Source: JADFRG01 sp964590515 (GTDB taxonomy: Bacteria > Chloroflexota > Anaerolineae > Anaerolineales > E44-bin32). Taken from it: 64,000 nucleotides of DNA. Shown here piece by piece: positions 24,294 through 33,339 of the stretch. The stretch spans positions 1-64,000 of the forward strand of contig CAZPZD010000001.1 in the NCBI GenBank assembly GCA_964590515.1, in the 5' to 3' direction. Numbering within the stretch: the stretch's first letter is position 1; the number at the start of each line of letters is the position of its first letter. Both the position numbers and the translations under genes were made by a program. The notes beneath the pieces were generated by a model, which was given only the letters and a program-made list of their open reading frames with translations, was not told the origin of the DNA and made no database searches.

Positions 24294-24655
24294 TTCAGTC
24301 TACCCGTGAGCAGCCGCTTCTCGCGCGCCTGGCGGACCTGCCGCGCCAATCGGTCTGCTTCCGCGGCGGCAACCCGCCGCCCAAAGCGCGTGAGTCGGTA
24401 ATATCGTCGGCGTTCATCGTCCAGCACCGGATCGGGCCGCTCCCCAGATTCTTCCAGCAGCCCGGTCGCGAGCATGCGCTTGATCGAGCCATACAGCGTG
24501 CCAGGCCCCAGCCTGGTGGCTCCGCCGGTCCGGAGTTCGACCTCCAGCATGATCCCATATCCGTGTCGCTCCTGATCGGCCAGCGCAAGCAAAATCTCGA
24601 ACACTGCCGGGGTTAGTGGCAGCAGGTCTTGGGGCAGGGAAGTTGGAGTTGGCAT
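24290..24655 (-). CDS. PadR-family transcriptional regulator
   Basis: 121-residue winged-helix repressor of the PadR-s1 type. The DNA-binding half reads LTPAVFEILLALADQERHGYGIMLEV, then GPGTLYGSIKRMLATGLLEESGERPDPVLDDERRRYYRLTRFG. This is the standard order, including the GTLY recognition motif and the wing. A short C-terminal helix follows for dimerisation. A palindrome 9 nt upstream of the start fits autoregulation. It forms a two-gene operon with the membrane protein downstream. Confidence 0.94.
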   Translation of the reverse strand: MPTPTSLPQDLLPLTPAVFEILLALADQERHGYGIMLEVELRTGGATRLGPGTLYGSIKRMLATGLLEESGERPDPVLDDERRRYYRLTRFGRRVAAAEADRLARQVRQAREKRLLTGRLN

Positions 24656-24663
24656 TGCGGCTA

Positions 24664-24682
24664 TATATCCGTAGTCGATATA
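24664..24682. promoter_or_regulatory. Probable PadR operator
   Basis: TATATC (24664-24669) and GATATA (24677-24682) form a perfect 6-bp inverted repeat with a 7-nt spacer. A further CGATATAG copy lies at 24691-24698, giving several TATATC/GATATA half sites within 35 bp. AT-rich palindromes of this kind are typical PadR targets. The location immediately before padR supports autorepression. Confidence 0.55.
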
Positions 24683-24827
24683 ATTCGCTACGATATAGTA
24701 AGCGTGGATTTAGAGCTTGTCAAGTCCCAATCCTGCAAGCTGTTATCATCGAGCCCATGGTCGAATCGGATGCTTTGAGTGGAGCAAAGCCAGTTGAACG
24801 ATCTTACATCCAGTCGAAGGAGCAGCG

Positions 24828-25355
24828 ATGATCACCATTCTTCAAGTGACCGCCGGATTGGCGCTGCTGATCCTGGGGCGGCGGCTGTTTTGGTTGGCGC
24901 TGGCCGCGTTGGGCTTTGTGGCTGGCATGACCTACGCCAGCGACTTCCTACCCGGACAATCTGAAGGGACGGCGCTCCTGATCGGGCTTGCCGCCGGCCT
25001 GATCGGGGCACTGCTGGCGGTCTTCCTTCAAAAGATCGCGATCGGGGCGGCGGGATTCTTGGCGGGAGGTTATCTGGCTCTCGGATTGTTTCGCTTGATC
25101 GGTGCCGAGCCTTCTGCGTTAGGCTTTCTTGTCGGCGGGGTGATTGGTTTGGTACTGATCTACCCGTTGTTTGACTGGGGACTGATCATCCTCTCTTCCT
25201 TGGCCGGCGCGCTGATCCTGGTTCAGACCCTGGACGCTGCCCGAGCCGTGTCGGCCATGGCGTTCGCAGTGGCTTTCGTTATCGGATTGATCATCCAGTC
25301 CTCGCTTCACCGGCGCCGTCCAAAACCACCCGCTCAACCAAGCCCCCAAGGCTAA
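24828..25355 (+). CDS. DUF4203-like multi-pass membrane protein
   Basis: 175 residues, almost all hydrophobic: six or seven transmembrane helices (about 5-25, 25-42, 47-67, 70-90, 95-113, 115-135, 138-158). Glycine-rich helices and paired RRLFWLALAALGFVAGMTYAS start resemble DUF4203/TM7S3-like proteins. ATG 24828 with GGAGCAG upstream. The C-terminus is a short basic, Pro-rich tail in the cytoplasm. Function unknown. Confidence 0.8.
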   Translation: MITILQVTAGLALLILGRRLFWLALAALGFVAGMTYASDFLPGQSEGTALLIGLAAGLIGALLAVFLQKIAIGAAGFLAGGYLALGLFRLIGAEPSALGFLVGGVIGLVLIYPLFDWGLIILSSLAGALILVQTLDAARAVSAMAFAVAFVIGLIIQSSLHRRRPKPPAQPSPQG

Positions 25356-25394
25356 CTGCGCATAGCCAATTCAACCGGGTGGGTCGGCCCATGG

Positions 25395-25982
25395 TCACCT
25401 ATCGCCGCGGCCCGAGGCTAGGTCTTTGGGCCGGCCGTAGAGGAACCAGTAATCTTCAGCCGGGTAGGCCGACTGAAGCGAGGGATCCCAAATGAATCGC
25501 CCTGCTTCGAACGAGGCTCGCAGGCGGGCGTCGAGCGCCCCCAGTCTTTTCCGCGTTTCACCGCCCTGAGGCTGACCGGCCGCTTCCTCAAGCAGATAGG
25601 TCGCCATGGCTCGGGCGCGAACCTCCTGCGGGTAACGTTCCGATTCACCGGGCAGCTCAGCCAGATCCTGGAGATAGGCCTGCCATTGATTCAGCCGCAC
25701 CTTCAATTCGCTGGCCGCCTTCCGCTCCCAGGCGAGCCGCGACTGCCGGCGAGCCTCGTCAATTTGCTCATTCATTTTGTGGGCGCGCCGTCGGGCTGCC
25801 AAGTCCAACTTGTCTGAAGCGGCGGCCAACCCGCGCCGGCTCAGCTCGAGCCCACCGAGGGTCAGGTTGGGCAGATCCGCCGCCCCTGAAACCCGCCAGA
25901 ACACTTCCGGCGAGAGCAAATAGCTCTCCAACTCGCCGACGGCGCTCTCGAGGACCCTGAGCTGGAATTCGGGGTCCGTCAA
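25395..25982 (-). CDS. Hypothetical helical protein co-encoded with a response regulator
   Basis: Not recognised. 195 residues, mostly long charged helices with a probable coiled coil near 60-110 (KMNEQIDEARRQSRLAWERK), and an aromatic C-terminus with DYWFLYGRPKD. No catalytic motif or membrane segment. ATG 25982 overlaps the receiver gene by 4 nt, so expression is coupled. Perhaps a signalling partner; this is inference from gene order only. Confidence 0.7.
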   Translation of the reverse strand: MTDPEFQLRVLESAVGELESYLLSPEVFWRVSGAADLPNLTLGGLELSRRGLAAASDKLDLAARRRAHKMNEQIDEARRQSRLAWERKAASELKVRLNQWQAYLQDLAELPGESERYPQEVRARAMATYLLEEAAGQPQGGETRKRLGALDARLRASFEAGRFIWDPSLQSAYPAEDYWFLYGRPKDLASGRGDR

Positions 25983-26353
25983 GTGGTCGATGTATTTCGC
26001 TTGATGGAGTCGAGCAACAAGCCGCGAGTGACCGGCTTGATGAGGAAGTCTTTGGCACCGAGCTGGAGTCCCATCTCCCGATCTTCGGGCAGGGACTTGG
26101 CGGTCAGAAAGATAACCGGGGGCAGTTCGTTTCGCTCCTGGTTGAGCGTTCGCAAGACATCGAACCCGGTCATGTCTGGCATCATGATGTCGAGCAGGAT
26201 GACGTCGAAGCGGTCCTGGCGGATCTTTTCGAGCGATTCGGCTCCATTGTTGGCAAGATGGATTTCGTACCCTGCCGAGCTGAGGGTGAGGTCGATCAAG
26301 TCGAGCGTATCGCGCTCGTCGTCTACCACGAGGATTCGAAGACGTTCTGGCAT
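25979..26353 (-). CDS. Single-domain response regulator (CheY-like)
   Basis: 124-residue receiver domain with no output domain. Acidic pocket VVDDERD (residues 9-11 region), phospho-acceptor Asp in VILLDIMMPDMTG (about residue 54), and the conserved Thr and Lys (FLTAKS; KDFLIKPV). Phosphorylated by an unknown kinase; no kinase gene is adjacent. It is followed by an uncharacterised helical protein and lies 38 nt after the pdhC stop. It could be co-transcribed with the pyruvate dehydrogenase genes. Confidence 0.94.
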   Translation of the reverse strand: MPERLRILVVDDERDTLDLIDLTLSSAGYEIHLANNGAESLEKIRQDRFDVILLDIMMPDMTGFDVLRTLNQERNELPPVIFLTAKSLPEDREMGLQLGAKDFLIKPVTRGLLLDSIKRNTSTT

Positions 26354-26391
26354 AAGGCTGCTAACGGCCCGGAGGCGGCGGAATTGTACTC

Positions 26392-27603
26392 TTAGACCAG
26401 TAAGTGAACCGGGGCCTCGGTATAGCTCCTGAATACCTGGAGCCAGCGGGCGGCCTCAGCTCCGTCGGTCACCCGGTGATCGGCGGAAAGCGTGACCTGC
26501 AGCCGGGTCCCCGGGACGATCGCCCCGGCTTGCACAACCGGTTCCTCCCGGACGCTTCCCACGGCGAGGATCGCGGCCTCCGGCGGATTGATGATGGCGA
26601 TGAAATGATCGACCTGGTACATCCCGAGATTGGACACAGTGAACGTCGAGCCCTCGATGTCCCCCGGACGAACCCGGCCAGCGCGGGCTCGACCGACGAG
26701 TTCGCGCAGCTCGGAGGAGAGTTGACGCAATGGGGTTCGATCAGCTCCCCGGAGGACCACCGTGAGCAGCCCCGCGTCTAGAGCAACCGCAACTCCGACG
26801 TTGATCTCGCCGTGCCGGACAATTTGATCGCCTTCGAGCCCCGAATTGAGGTTCGGGAACTCGCGCAGCGCCAGAGCGGCGGCCTTGACCAGGAAATCGT
26901 TGACCGAGAATTTGGAGTCTTCCGGCAACCGCGAGTTCAAATCTCTGCGGAGTGCCATCAGTGGGCCGGCATCTAAATCGGCAGAAACATAGAAGTGGGG
27001 GACCTGCTGTTTGGAAGCCGTCATGCGCCGGCCGATCGTCGCCCGCAGCTTGGAGAGTGGCACCCGTTCGGTCTGAAACGTGGGCTGCGCAGCCGCGGAC
27101 CCCGGAGCGCCTAACATGGCTTGCACGTCGCGCTTGACAATTCGCCCCTGCGGCCCGCTGCCCGCCAGGTTCCGTAAGTTGATCCCACCTTCGGCGGCCA
27201 GCCGCCTGGCGACCGGAGAGGCCCGCACGCCGCCCGGGAGGTTGCCGTCACCATTTTCGGGACTTTCGACCGCCAGCACCTTTTCGGGCGCAGGCGTCGC
27301 CTGCTGGGCCGCCGCAACTGGACCGGAAGCCTGCTCGACGAGTTCCGCGGCATCGACCTGCTCGCCGGGCACGCCGATCACCGCGATCGGGGCTCCCACC
27401 GGCACCGAAGTGTGCTCGGCCACCAGGTGTTTGTGCACGACCCCGCCGGCCTCGGACTCTACTTCAATCGTCGCCTTGTCGGTCTCGATCTCGGCAAGCA
27501 CCTCGCCCTTCGCTACCGAATCGCCCACGCCCTTCACCCAGCGGACTAACAATCCCTCTGCCATGTCGAAACCGAGCTTGGGCATCTTGATGACCGTGGC
27601 CAT
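26392..27603 (-). CDS. pdhC: Dihydrolipoamide acyltransferase (E2) of 2-oxo acid dehydrogenase complex
   Basis: 403-residue E2 core subunit, which transfers the acyl group from E1 to CoA. One lipoyl domain (1-80) has the modified lysine in EIETDKATIEVE. The peripheral subunit-binding domain is ASPVARRLAAEGGINLRNLAGSGPQGRIVKRDV (about 135-165). The catalytic domain (about 185-403) ends with the active-site HRVTDGAEAARWL. Ala/Pro-rich linkers separate the domains. The start at 27603 overlaps the E1-beta stop (TGATG). Third gene of pdhABC; no E3 gene follows in this window, so it must be encoded elsewhere. Confidence 0.94.
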   Translation of the reverse strand: MATVIKMPKLGFDMAEGLLVRWVKGVGDSVAKGEVLAEIETDKATIEVESEAGGVVHKHLVAEHTSVPVGAPIAVIGVPGEQVDAAELVEQASGPVAAAQQATPAPEKVLAVESPENGDGNLPGGVRASPVARRLAAEGGINLRNLAGSGPQGRIVKRDVQAMLGAPGSAAAQPTFQTERVPLSKLRATIGRRMTASKQQVPHFYVSADLDAGPLMALRRDLNSRLPEDSKFSVNDFLVKAAALALREFPNLNSGLEGDQIVRHGEINVGVAVALDAGLLTVVLRGADRTPLRQLSSELRELVGRARAGRVRPGDIEGSTFTVSNLGMYQVDHFIAIINPPEAAILAVGSVREEPVVQAGAIVPGTRLQVTLSADHRVTDGAEAARWLQVFRSYTEAPVHLLV

Positions 27604-28574
27604 CAGAGCACCTCGCGCACGGCCTTGAGGATGTCGGCGACCTGGGGGAGGGCCTGCTGCTCGAGCTCCCGGTTGTAAGGGAGGGGGACCTCTTTCTGGG
27701 CGACCCGCTTCACCGGTGCATCCAAGTAGTCGAAGGCTTCTTCGCTCAATCGGCTGGCGACTTCGGCGCCGACGCCGAATGATCGCCAACCCTCCTCGAC
27801 AACTACAGCCCGATTGGTCTTCTTGACGGAGGCAATCGCCGGTCCCATGTCCAGCGGCCGCAGCGACCGCAGGTCAATGATCTCGGCCTGCACTCCCTCT
27901 GCCGCAAGCTGCTCGGCGGCCTGCAAAGACAACTGCAGCATCTTCGAGTACGTGATCAGGGTCACATCCGAACCCTGGCGTTGCACTTTCGCAACCCCGA
28001 TCGGCTCGACGTAGTCTCCTTCCGGAACCTCGCCCTTCGCCTGGTAGAGGGTGGCGTGCTCGATGAACATCACCGGATCGTCGGTGCGGATGGCGGCCTT
28101 GAGCAGGCCCTTTGCGTCGCGGGGAGTACCCGGGGCGACCACTTTGAGCCCTGGGAAGTGCGCGAATACGGCATCCGGGGTCTGCGAGTGAGTTGCACCG
28201 AGTTGCCGACCCCCGCCGCCCACGGCTCGGATCACGACCGGGACCCGGAATTGTCCGCCAAACATATAGTGGATCTTGGCCGCCCCATTCACGATCTGAT
28301 CCATCGCCAGGAAGGCAAAGTTGATCGTCATCAACTCCGCCACCGGCCGCAGCCCGGCCATCGCTGCTCCATTAGCGGCGCCGACGATCACCCCTTCGGC
28401 GATCGGAGTATCCCGCACCCGTTCCGGTCCGAAGTGATCGTAGAACCCACGCGTGACGGCGTAGGTGCCGCCCCACAGGCCGACTTCCTCGCCAAGGATG
28501 ATGACCCGCGAGTCGCGTTCCATCTCCTCCCAGAGAGCTTGCGAGATTGCCTCCCGGATCGTGAGCTCAGGCAT
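27603..28574 (-). CDS. pdhB: Pyruvate dehydrogenase E1 component, beta subunit
   Basis: 323-residue E1-beta. Features are GEEVGLWGGTYAVTRGF (near residue 28), PIAEGVIVGAANGAAMAGLRPVAELM, and the C-terminal VVEEGWRSFGVGAEVASRLSEEAF. With the alpha subunit it forms the thiamine-diphosphate site and decarboxylates pyruvate (or a branched 2-oxo acid) onto the E2 lipoyl group. Family length is complete. Directly follows pdhA with no gap and overlaps pdhC. Confidence 0.95.
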   Translation of the reverse strand: MPELTIREAISQALWEEMERDSRVIILGEEVGLWGGTYAVTRGFYDHFGPERVRDTPIAEGVIVGAANGAAMAGLRPVAELMTINFAFLAMDQIVNGAAKIHYMFGGQFRVPVVIRAVGGGGRQLGATHSQTPDAVFAHFPGLKVVAPGTPRDAKGLLKAAIRTDDPVMFIEHATLYQAKGEVPEGDYVEPIGVAKVQRQGSDVTLITYSKMLQLSLQAAEQLAAEGVQAEIIDLRSLRPLDMGPAIASVKKTNRAVVVEEGWRSFGVGAEVASRLSEEAFDYLDAPVKRVAQKEVPLPYNRELEQQALPQVADILKAVREVL

Positions 28575-29564
28575 TCAGTTTTCCGTGTAGATGTCGGTAT
28601 AGAGGTCGGCAGGCACCGGATCCGGGCTGCTCTCGGCGAATTCGATCGCGGCCTGGATTTCCTTTTCGACCCGGGCGTTCTCCTCGTCGAGGGCCTCTGA
28701 ATCGAAATGTCCCTCGGCGATCAACTGCGCAGAGAAGAGTGCGATCGGATCGTCCTTGCGCATGCGCTCGATTTCTTCGCTGTCGCGGTAGCGCTCGGGA
28801 TCGCCCATCGAGTGCCCGCGATACCGGTAGGTAACGATTTCGAGAAAGAAGGGAGTGCTGGACTCCCGCACGGTTGCCAAAGCGTCCTGAGTGGCCGCCC
28901 GGACCGCAAGGACATCCATGCCGTTCACGATGGAATTCGGCATCCCATAGCCTTCGGCCTTCTGCCTCATCTCCAGGACTGCCGAGGAGCGTTCGACCGA
29001 GGTCCCCATCCCGTATTTATTGTTCTCGCAGATCCAAAGCACCGGGAGTTTCCACACCATCGAGAGATTGAGCGACTCATGGAAATAGCCGATATTCGTG
29101 GCCCCGTCCCCGAACATACAGATCGTCACTGCGTCATCGCCGCGATACTGATCGGCCAGAGCCATGCCCACCGCTAACGGCAGGTGGGCTCCGACGATCG
29201 CATAGCCGCCCCAGAAGTTCTTATTGATATCCGCCAGGTGCATCGAGCCGCCTTTGCCCTTAGCGGCCCCGGTGGCCTTGCCGAGCAGCTCGGCCATCAC
29301 GACCTTGGCCTCCATTCCACAAGCTATGGCTACCCCGTGGTCCCGATAGGCGGTGAGCACTCGATCCTTGGGAAGCCGGACCGAGAGCACCCCGCTCGAG
29401 ACGGCCTCCTGGCCGATGTACAGGTGCAGGAAGCCGCCGATCTTTCCTTGCTGGTAGAGCCGGGCCGCCTCTTCTTCCAGACGGCGCACCAGCACCATCT
29501 CATGGTAGAGGCGGAGCATTTCTTTCTCTTCCAGGGCTTTGATTGCGACGTCAACCTGCGCCAT
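28575..29564 (-). CDS. pdhA: Pyruvate dehydrogenase E1 component, alpha subunit
   Basis: 329-residue E1-alpha. The thiamine-diphosphate motif is FGDGATNIGYFHESLN (GDG to N, about residues 158-172). The phosphorylation-loop-like YRYRGHSMGDPERYRDS follows at about 250. The N-terminus has the family start RLYHEMVLVRRLEEEAARLYQQGKIGGFLHLY. Strongest similarity appears to be to pyruvate/acetoin-type E1; acetoin or 2-oxoisovalerate remain possible substrates. First gene of pdhABC with promoter and GC-hairpin leader directly upstream. Confidence 0.95.
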   Translation of the reverse strand: MAQVDVAIKALEEKEMLRLYHEMVLVRRLEEEAARLYQQGKIGGFLHLYIGQEAVSSGVLSVRLPKDRVLTAYRDHGVAIACGMEAKVVMAELLGKATGAAKGKGGSMHLADINKNFWGGYAIVGAHLPLAVGMALADQYRGDDAVTICMFGDGATNIGYFHESLNLSMVWKLPVLWICENNKYGMGTSVERSSAVLEMRQKAEGYGMPNSIVNGMDVLAVRAATQDALATVRESSTPFFLEIVTYRYRGHSMGDPERYRDSEEIERMRKDDPIALFSAQLIAEGHFDSEALDEENARVEKEIQAAIEFAESSPDPVPADLYTDIYTEN

Positions 29565-29590
29565 GGGGCGCCTCCATCACAGCTTCAACA

Positions 29591-29656
29591 CCCGGCCATC
29601 GGCCGGGTTGCGGCAATGATTAGCCCCGGTCGGCCGGGGCCAGCGAGATTATATCA
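29591..29656 (-). promoter_or_regulatory. pdhABC promoter (extended -10) and two-hairpin leader
   Basis: On the minus strand, TGATATAAT (29656-29648) is a perfect extended -10 element. Transcription would start about 7 nt on. Two GC hairpins follow: CCCC-GG/CCGGGG (29624-29639 region) and CCCGGCC/GGCCGGG (29591-29607). They sit between the start of transcription and ATG 29564. No U-tract is present, so they may stabilise the mRNA rather than stop transcription. Confidence 0.5.
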
Positions 29657-29676
29657 GAGGGGCTATTCCGCTGCCT

Positions 29677-30972
29677 TCAGGGGGAACCAAGAGCCCTCAA
29701 GTCGAACTCGACTTCGCCAGGATCGGTTCCCTTGGGCAGCGGCAGGCGGACCACGAACTCGGTCTGTTCCCCGGGGGACAGCGGCCCAGGAGCTGTGAAC
29801 CAACCGGCCGAAAGCAGGACGCCATCGGTGCTGCGCAACTCTGCAAGGACTGCGGCCGGTTCCACGGTGCGCAGGGTCTCGTTGCGCAGGATGCCCCGCA
29901 GGAACAGGGAGGAGCCGACCGAGTGGAAGGCTTCGACCTCCGCCTGCAGGACCATTGGCTGCTCGGCCGGGCCGGCACCCTCGATCCGGCTTTCGACTCG
30001 CAGGGTCGCCGGGTCCGACCCGGTCAGCCGGCTCGTGAGGCCTGGGAAATCCTGGGCTGCGAAGGCGAGCCGTTCTCCGGCTTGCAGGGGCACCGGAGGC
30101 CGCAGCTCGGTCAGGCTCAAGATTCGATCTCCCTCCCATAACACGATGAGCACCCGTGCCTGAGCGGGCGCGCCGGCCGCGTTCCTCAAACTACCCACCA
30201 CGAAGAGGTTTCCCTGCGAATCGATTCGAACTCGCGGGGCCTCGTCCAGAACCGGAGAGTCCGATACTCGAGAACCGACTTCGACCGCATCATGGTAGGC
30301 CTGCCAGTTCAGCTGGCCCGGGTTTCCACTCGCCAGCGCCAAGAAGGCGACTGATTCCTCGGCGCCCAGCACCCGTGGGCCATGCTGGAGCTCGGCCACC
30401 GCCCGAGGCTGGGAGGCCGCACCCAACCCGATCAATCCGAGCGAGGCGAAAGATAGGACCTGGGAACTTGGATTCGTGACGGTTCCCAGCAGGGCGAGAT
30501 CGCCGGTCTCGGTGAGGAACTCTTCGAGCAGCTCGATTTCCAGCTTCGACCGACGAATCAAGCGTCGCTCGAAGGAATCGACCCGAGCCTCCGCCGTCAC
30601 GGCCGGGCCCACCCCGGGGAATTCCGCGATGAATGGGCCGGCCTCGCCCGGCGCGAAGTTGGACATCAGAGTGCCTGTGGTGATTTCAGCCAGCTGCTTG
30701 CCGCGGCTATCGGCGACAGCCACCCGGATCCGGACGTTCGAGACACCACCCTCGGCCGCGTTGCGCAGCAAGCCGATTACCTCCCAATCCCCAGGCCGGT
30801 CTCCCGCGAGCAACACGATCGAATCGAGCTCAAGCGAGGGCAGGGCGGTGGCTGTAGCTGAAACGAGAGTTGCGGGCGGCGGGGATTGTCGGGCGGGAGG
30901 CGGGGCATCGCCGACCTGAGCGGCGCAACCCGAGGCAATGAGCAACGCGAGCAATCCGATCGAACGGTTCAA
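29677..30972 (-). CDS. Extracytoplasmic lipoprotein with repeated FxLYD-like beta domains
   Basis: 431 residues. Signal peptide with lipobox IASGC (residues 12-16), then a Pro/Ala/Thr linker. The rest is built from repeats of about 100 residues, each opening like WEVIGLLRNAAEGGVSNVRIRVAV or LALLGTVTNPSSQV or LFVVGSLRNAAGAPAQARVLIVL. These resemble FxLYD (Ig-like) domains in Chloroflexota surface proteins. No enzyme motif. The gene is 40 nt downstream of the DUF4350 gene and probably in one operon with it and the SppA-like gene. Confidence 0.75.
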   Translation of the reverse strand: MNRSIGLLALLIASGCAAQVGDAPPPARQSPPPATLVSATATALPSLELDSIVLLAGDRPGDWEVIGLLRNAAEGGVSNVRIRVAVADSRGKQLAEITTGTLMSNFAPGEAGPFIAEFPGVGPAVTAEARVDSFERRLIRRSKLEIELLEEFLTETGDLALLGTVTNPSSQVLSFASLGLIGLGAASQPRAVAELQHGPRVLGAEESVAFLALASGNPGQLNWQAYHDAVEVGSRVSDSPVLDEAPRVRIDSQGNLFVVGSLRNAAGAPAQARVLIVLWEGDRILSLTELRPPVPLQAGERLAFAAQDFPGLTSRLTGSDPATLRVESRIEGAGPAEQPMVLQAEVEAFHSVGSSLFLRGILRNETLRTVEPAAVLAELRSTDGVLLSAGWFTAPGPLSPGEQTEFVVRLPLPKGTDPGEVEFDLRALGSP

Positions 30973-31012
30973 ACTGTCACGGTGGAGAGCTCGGGCAGGA
31001 ACCGGAGGGCGG

Positions 31013-32482
31013 TTATTCGTTAAAAGTCTCTTCGAAGCTTAGATCGAACTCGAAGGGTTCCGAAGAGCCGAGACCGGCTCCCTCACCGACCTGGCACAGT
31101 GCACTCGTGTCTGAGAGCAAGCAGTCGGAGAGCAACCCCAGGCCGACGGTTTCCAGCAAAGAGACCAATCCTGCCTGATCGCTGGCTAGCAGCACCAGCG
31201 TGGTGCGATCTTCCGATCGGGCGAGCCCGACAAACCCAATCCCCGCCGGATTGAACGAGCCGAATCCGGGGGCCGCCAATCGGCCGTCCGATGCCTCGGC
31301 CGGGAGCACCAGGCCGAGGGGCTCGATCAACTCAGCGAGTTCGGGATCCAGGTCGAACAGCCCCAGGACTAGCAGATCGCCGTCGGCGGGTATGTCATCC
31401 GGAAAGGACAAACCAACCCCTGCGGGAAGCAGTGCGGTGGAGATCGCTTTCAGGGCGACCAATGTCTCGGCCTGTAGGGCGAAGTCTGCGCTTTGTACTA
31501 CCGAGACTGGGCCTGAGAAGACAAAGGGCAAGTTGTGAAGATCAGGCTGACGCTCGCCGTCGAGCAGAAACTCCGCCAGGTTTTGGATGAATTGGGCATT
31601 GTCCGCGACCGTATCGTAAGGGGATGTCATGAATGTCAGGTCACCCAACGCCAGGGTCTGGGAGCCGGGATCGAGGGCGGCGGCCGCCAGGCCGCCGCCC
31701 GTATCGGTGAGGGAGGAGAGGGTCGCCGCATCCCCGGATAGCAATGGCGTACCGCCTTGGGTCTGCACCGATCGTGCGGCATACAGCGCGACGGTCTGCA
31801 AGCCGGCGGTGAGCGGATGGTCGCCGAAGCCGCGCAGCAGCACATTGCGGAAGTTGCCCTCGTTCTCCGTGAGGTTGTAGAGGTAATCGTCGGAGAACGA
31901 AAGATCGAATGACCCCAGCAGTTGATTGGCAGCGGAAACGTCGTCGCTGGGCGCCAGGAAGAGAAAGCCGAAGACATCAATGCTGGAGCCGGTGCGGGTT
32001 GGATCGAGGACGACCACCAAACGCCCGCCGTGCTCGACAAAGCGTTCAACGGCGGCCAGTTCGCTGGGAGAGAAGACGACTGAAGGTGCGACCACCACGA
32101 ACGAGCTGGCGTACTTCAATCGGCCTTCGAGTCCGAGTTCGTCGAACGCGAAGCTCGAATCCAACACTTCGATTCGTGCCCCCTGCGCGCTCAAGGCTGT
32201 AGTGAGTGAACGCAGCTCCGACATTGAGAACCGGTTGGAGTGGGACTGGTCAAACAGCACGAGCTCCGGTGGGCCGGCCTGGGAGCCAGCAAACGCAGAG
32301 ATCTCTTCAGGCAATTCAATTGCGGCCTCCGCAACCGGAGGCTGCGGAGGGGAGAACTCAGAGTACGCCGGCACCTGGATGGGCGCCGCAGGCCGATAGA
32401 GGCCGCGGTAGTGCCACAACGTCCGCCCCACGAGCGGAAGTGCGATCAGAGCCAGCGCGAGCCACACCCGGCTGCGAATCAC
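31013..32482 (-). CDS. DUF4350-domain membrane-anchored protein
   Basis: 489-residue protein. An N-terminal signal anchor (residues 5-22) precedes a DUF4350 region beginning LVLFDQSHSNRFSMSELRSLTTAL, a Rossmann-like fold related to glutamine-amidotransferase domains. GGRLVVVLDPTRTGS follows. A second similar module seems to lie around 250-310 (GDLTFMTSPYDTVADNAQFIQNLAEFLL). No signal for catalysis. The stop of the SppA-like gene overlaps its start by 4 nt. Likely exported to the outer face of the membrane; role unknown. Confidence 0.82.
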   Translation of the reverse strand: MIRSRVWLALALIALPLVGRTLWHYRGLYRPAAPIQVPAYSEFSPPQPPVAEAAIELPEEISAFAGSQAGPPELVLFDQSHSNRFSMSELRSLTTALSAQGARIEVLDSSFAFDELGLEGRLKYASSFVVVAPSVVFSPSELAAVERFVEHGGRLVVVLDPTRTGSSIDVFGFLFLAPSDDVSAANQLLGSFDLSFSDDYLYNLTENEGNFRNVLLRGFGDHPLTAGLQTVALYAARSVQTQGGTPLLSGDAATLSSLTDTGGGLAAAALDPGSQTLALGDLTFMTSPYDTVADNAQFIQNLAEFLLDGERQPDLHNLPFVFSGPVSVVQSADFALQAETLVALKAISTALLPAGVGLSFPDDIPADGDLLVLGLFDLDPELAELIEPLGLVLPAEASDGRLAAPGFGSFNPAGIGFVGLARSEDRTTLVLLASDQAGLVSLLETVGLGLLSDCLLSDTSALCQVGEGAGLGSSEPFEFDLSFEETFNE

Positions 32483-33339
32483 GGCAGGCTGCGCTCGCCA
32501 GGCGGGACGTAGAGCAGGTAGAACCCGGGGGCGTTGGGATAAGGAGTCAGGACGCCCTCCGGAGTCTTGAAGAAGAACGGCACTCCAAAACTTAAGGGCA
32601 ATCCGGCCAAGTCGCGCAGATCGGCCACCCGATAGTTGGCGACGTGGCTGAGATCCGCCGCTTTCTCAATCGCGGCCGATATCGATCCGAGCTCGTCGAT
32701 CAGGCCGAACCGGGCAGCTTCGTTGCCGAGCCAAATCTCGCCGCGCAGGATCCGTTCCGACCCGATGGCCAGAGCCTCGCCGCGGCCGAGCTGCACCGCG
32801 GAATAAAAAGCCTGCTTGATCGATTCCATCTCTCGCAAGCGGGCATCGCGGGCCGAGCCGAACAGCTTGTACGGTCCGGTGGAGGCGAGGTCCTCGAAGA
32901 CCATCGGAGCCGTCGGCAGTTGGGAGATCACACCGACATTCCCGACCAGAGCCGAGGGGCCGGCGAAAATGTAGTCTGTGCCGACCGAAAGATAGTAGGC
33001 CCCGCTGGCTGCCACCCCCTGGGCCATCGTGACCACCGGCTTCCGTTCGCGCAACTTGGCAAGCTCGAGGTACACCGCCTCGGTGTCCACCACCGTTCCG
33101 CCTGGGCTATCCAGGACCAACACCACGGCTCGGACCTGGGAGTGGTCCCGGGCATAGTGGATTTGAGCGATCATTTCTCGGGCGGTGAAGCCGTAGATGG
33201 CGTCTTGCAGGTAGATAAGGCCGACGATTGGACGAGGGACGAGCGCGGCCAGCCCAAGGCCGACAAGTAGAGGCAATAAGATCCAAGCGAGCCAGGGACG
33301 AAGGCCGCGCTTGGAAGGGGCTGGCTCAGGAGAGGTCAT
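32479..33339 (-). CDS. sppA: S49-family signal peptide peptidase SppA
   Basis: 286-residue membrane-bound serine protease that degrades cleaved signal peptides. Transmembrane anchor at about 15-37. The ClpP-like core has AVVLVLDSPGGTV (DSPGG) and the nucleophile Ser in TMAQGVAASGAYYLSVGTDYIFA. LVGNVGVISQLP follows. The general-base lysine should lie in ARLREMESIKQAFYSAVQLGRG. Length fits the short, single-domain bacterial form. It is the first gene of a run with DUF4350 and the FxLYD lipoprotein, 121 nt after moeZ. Confidence 0.92.
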   Translation of the reverse strand: MTSPEPAPSKRGLRPWLAWILLPLLVGLGLAALVPRPIVGLIYLQDAIYGFTAREMIAQIHYARDHSQVRAVVLVLDSPGGTVVDTEAVYLELAKLRERKPVVTMAQGVAASGAYYLSVGTDYIFAGPSALVGNVGVISQLPTAPMVFEDLASTGPYKLFGSARDARLREMESIKQAFYSAVQLGRGEALAIGSERILRGEIWLGNEAARFGLIDELGSISAAIEKAADLSHVANYRVADLRDLAGLPLSFGVPFFFKTPEGVLTPYPNAPGFYLLYVPPGERSLP

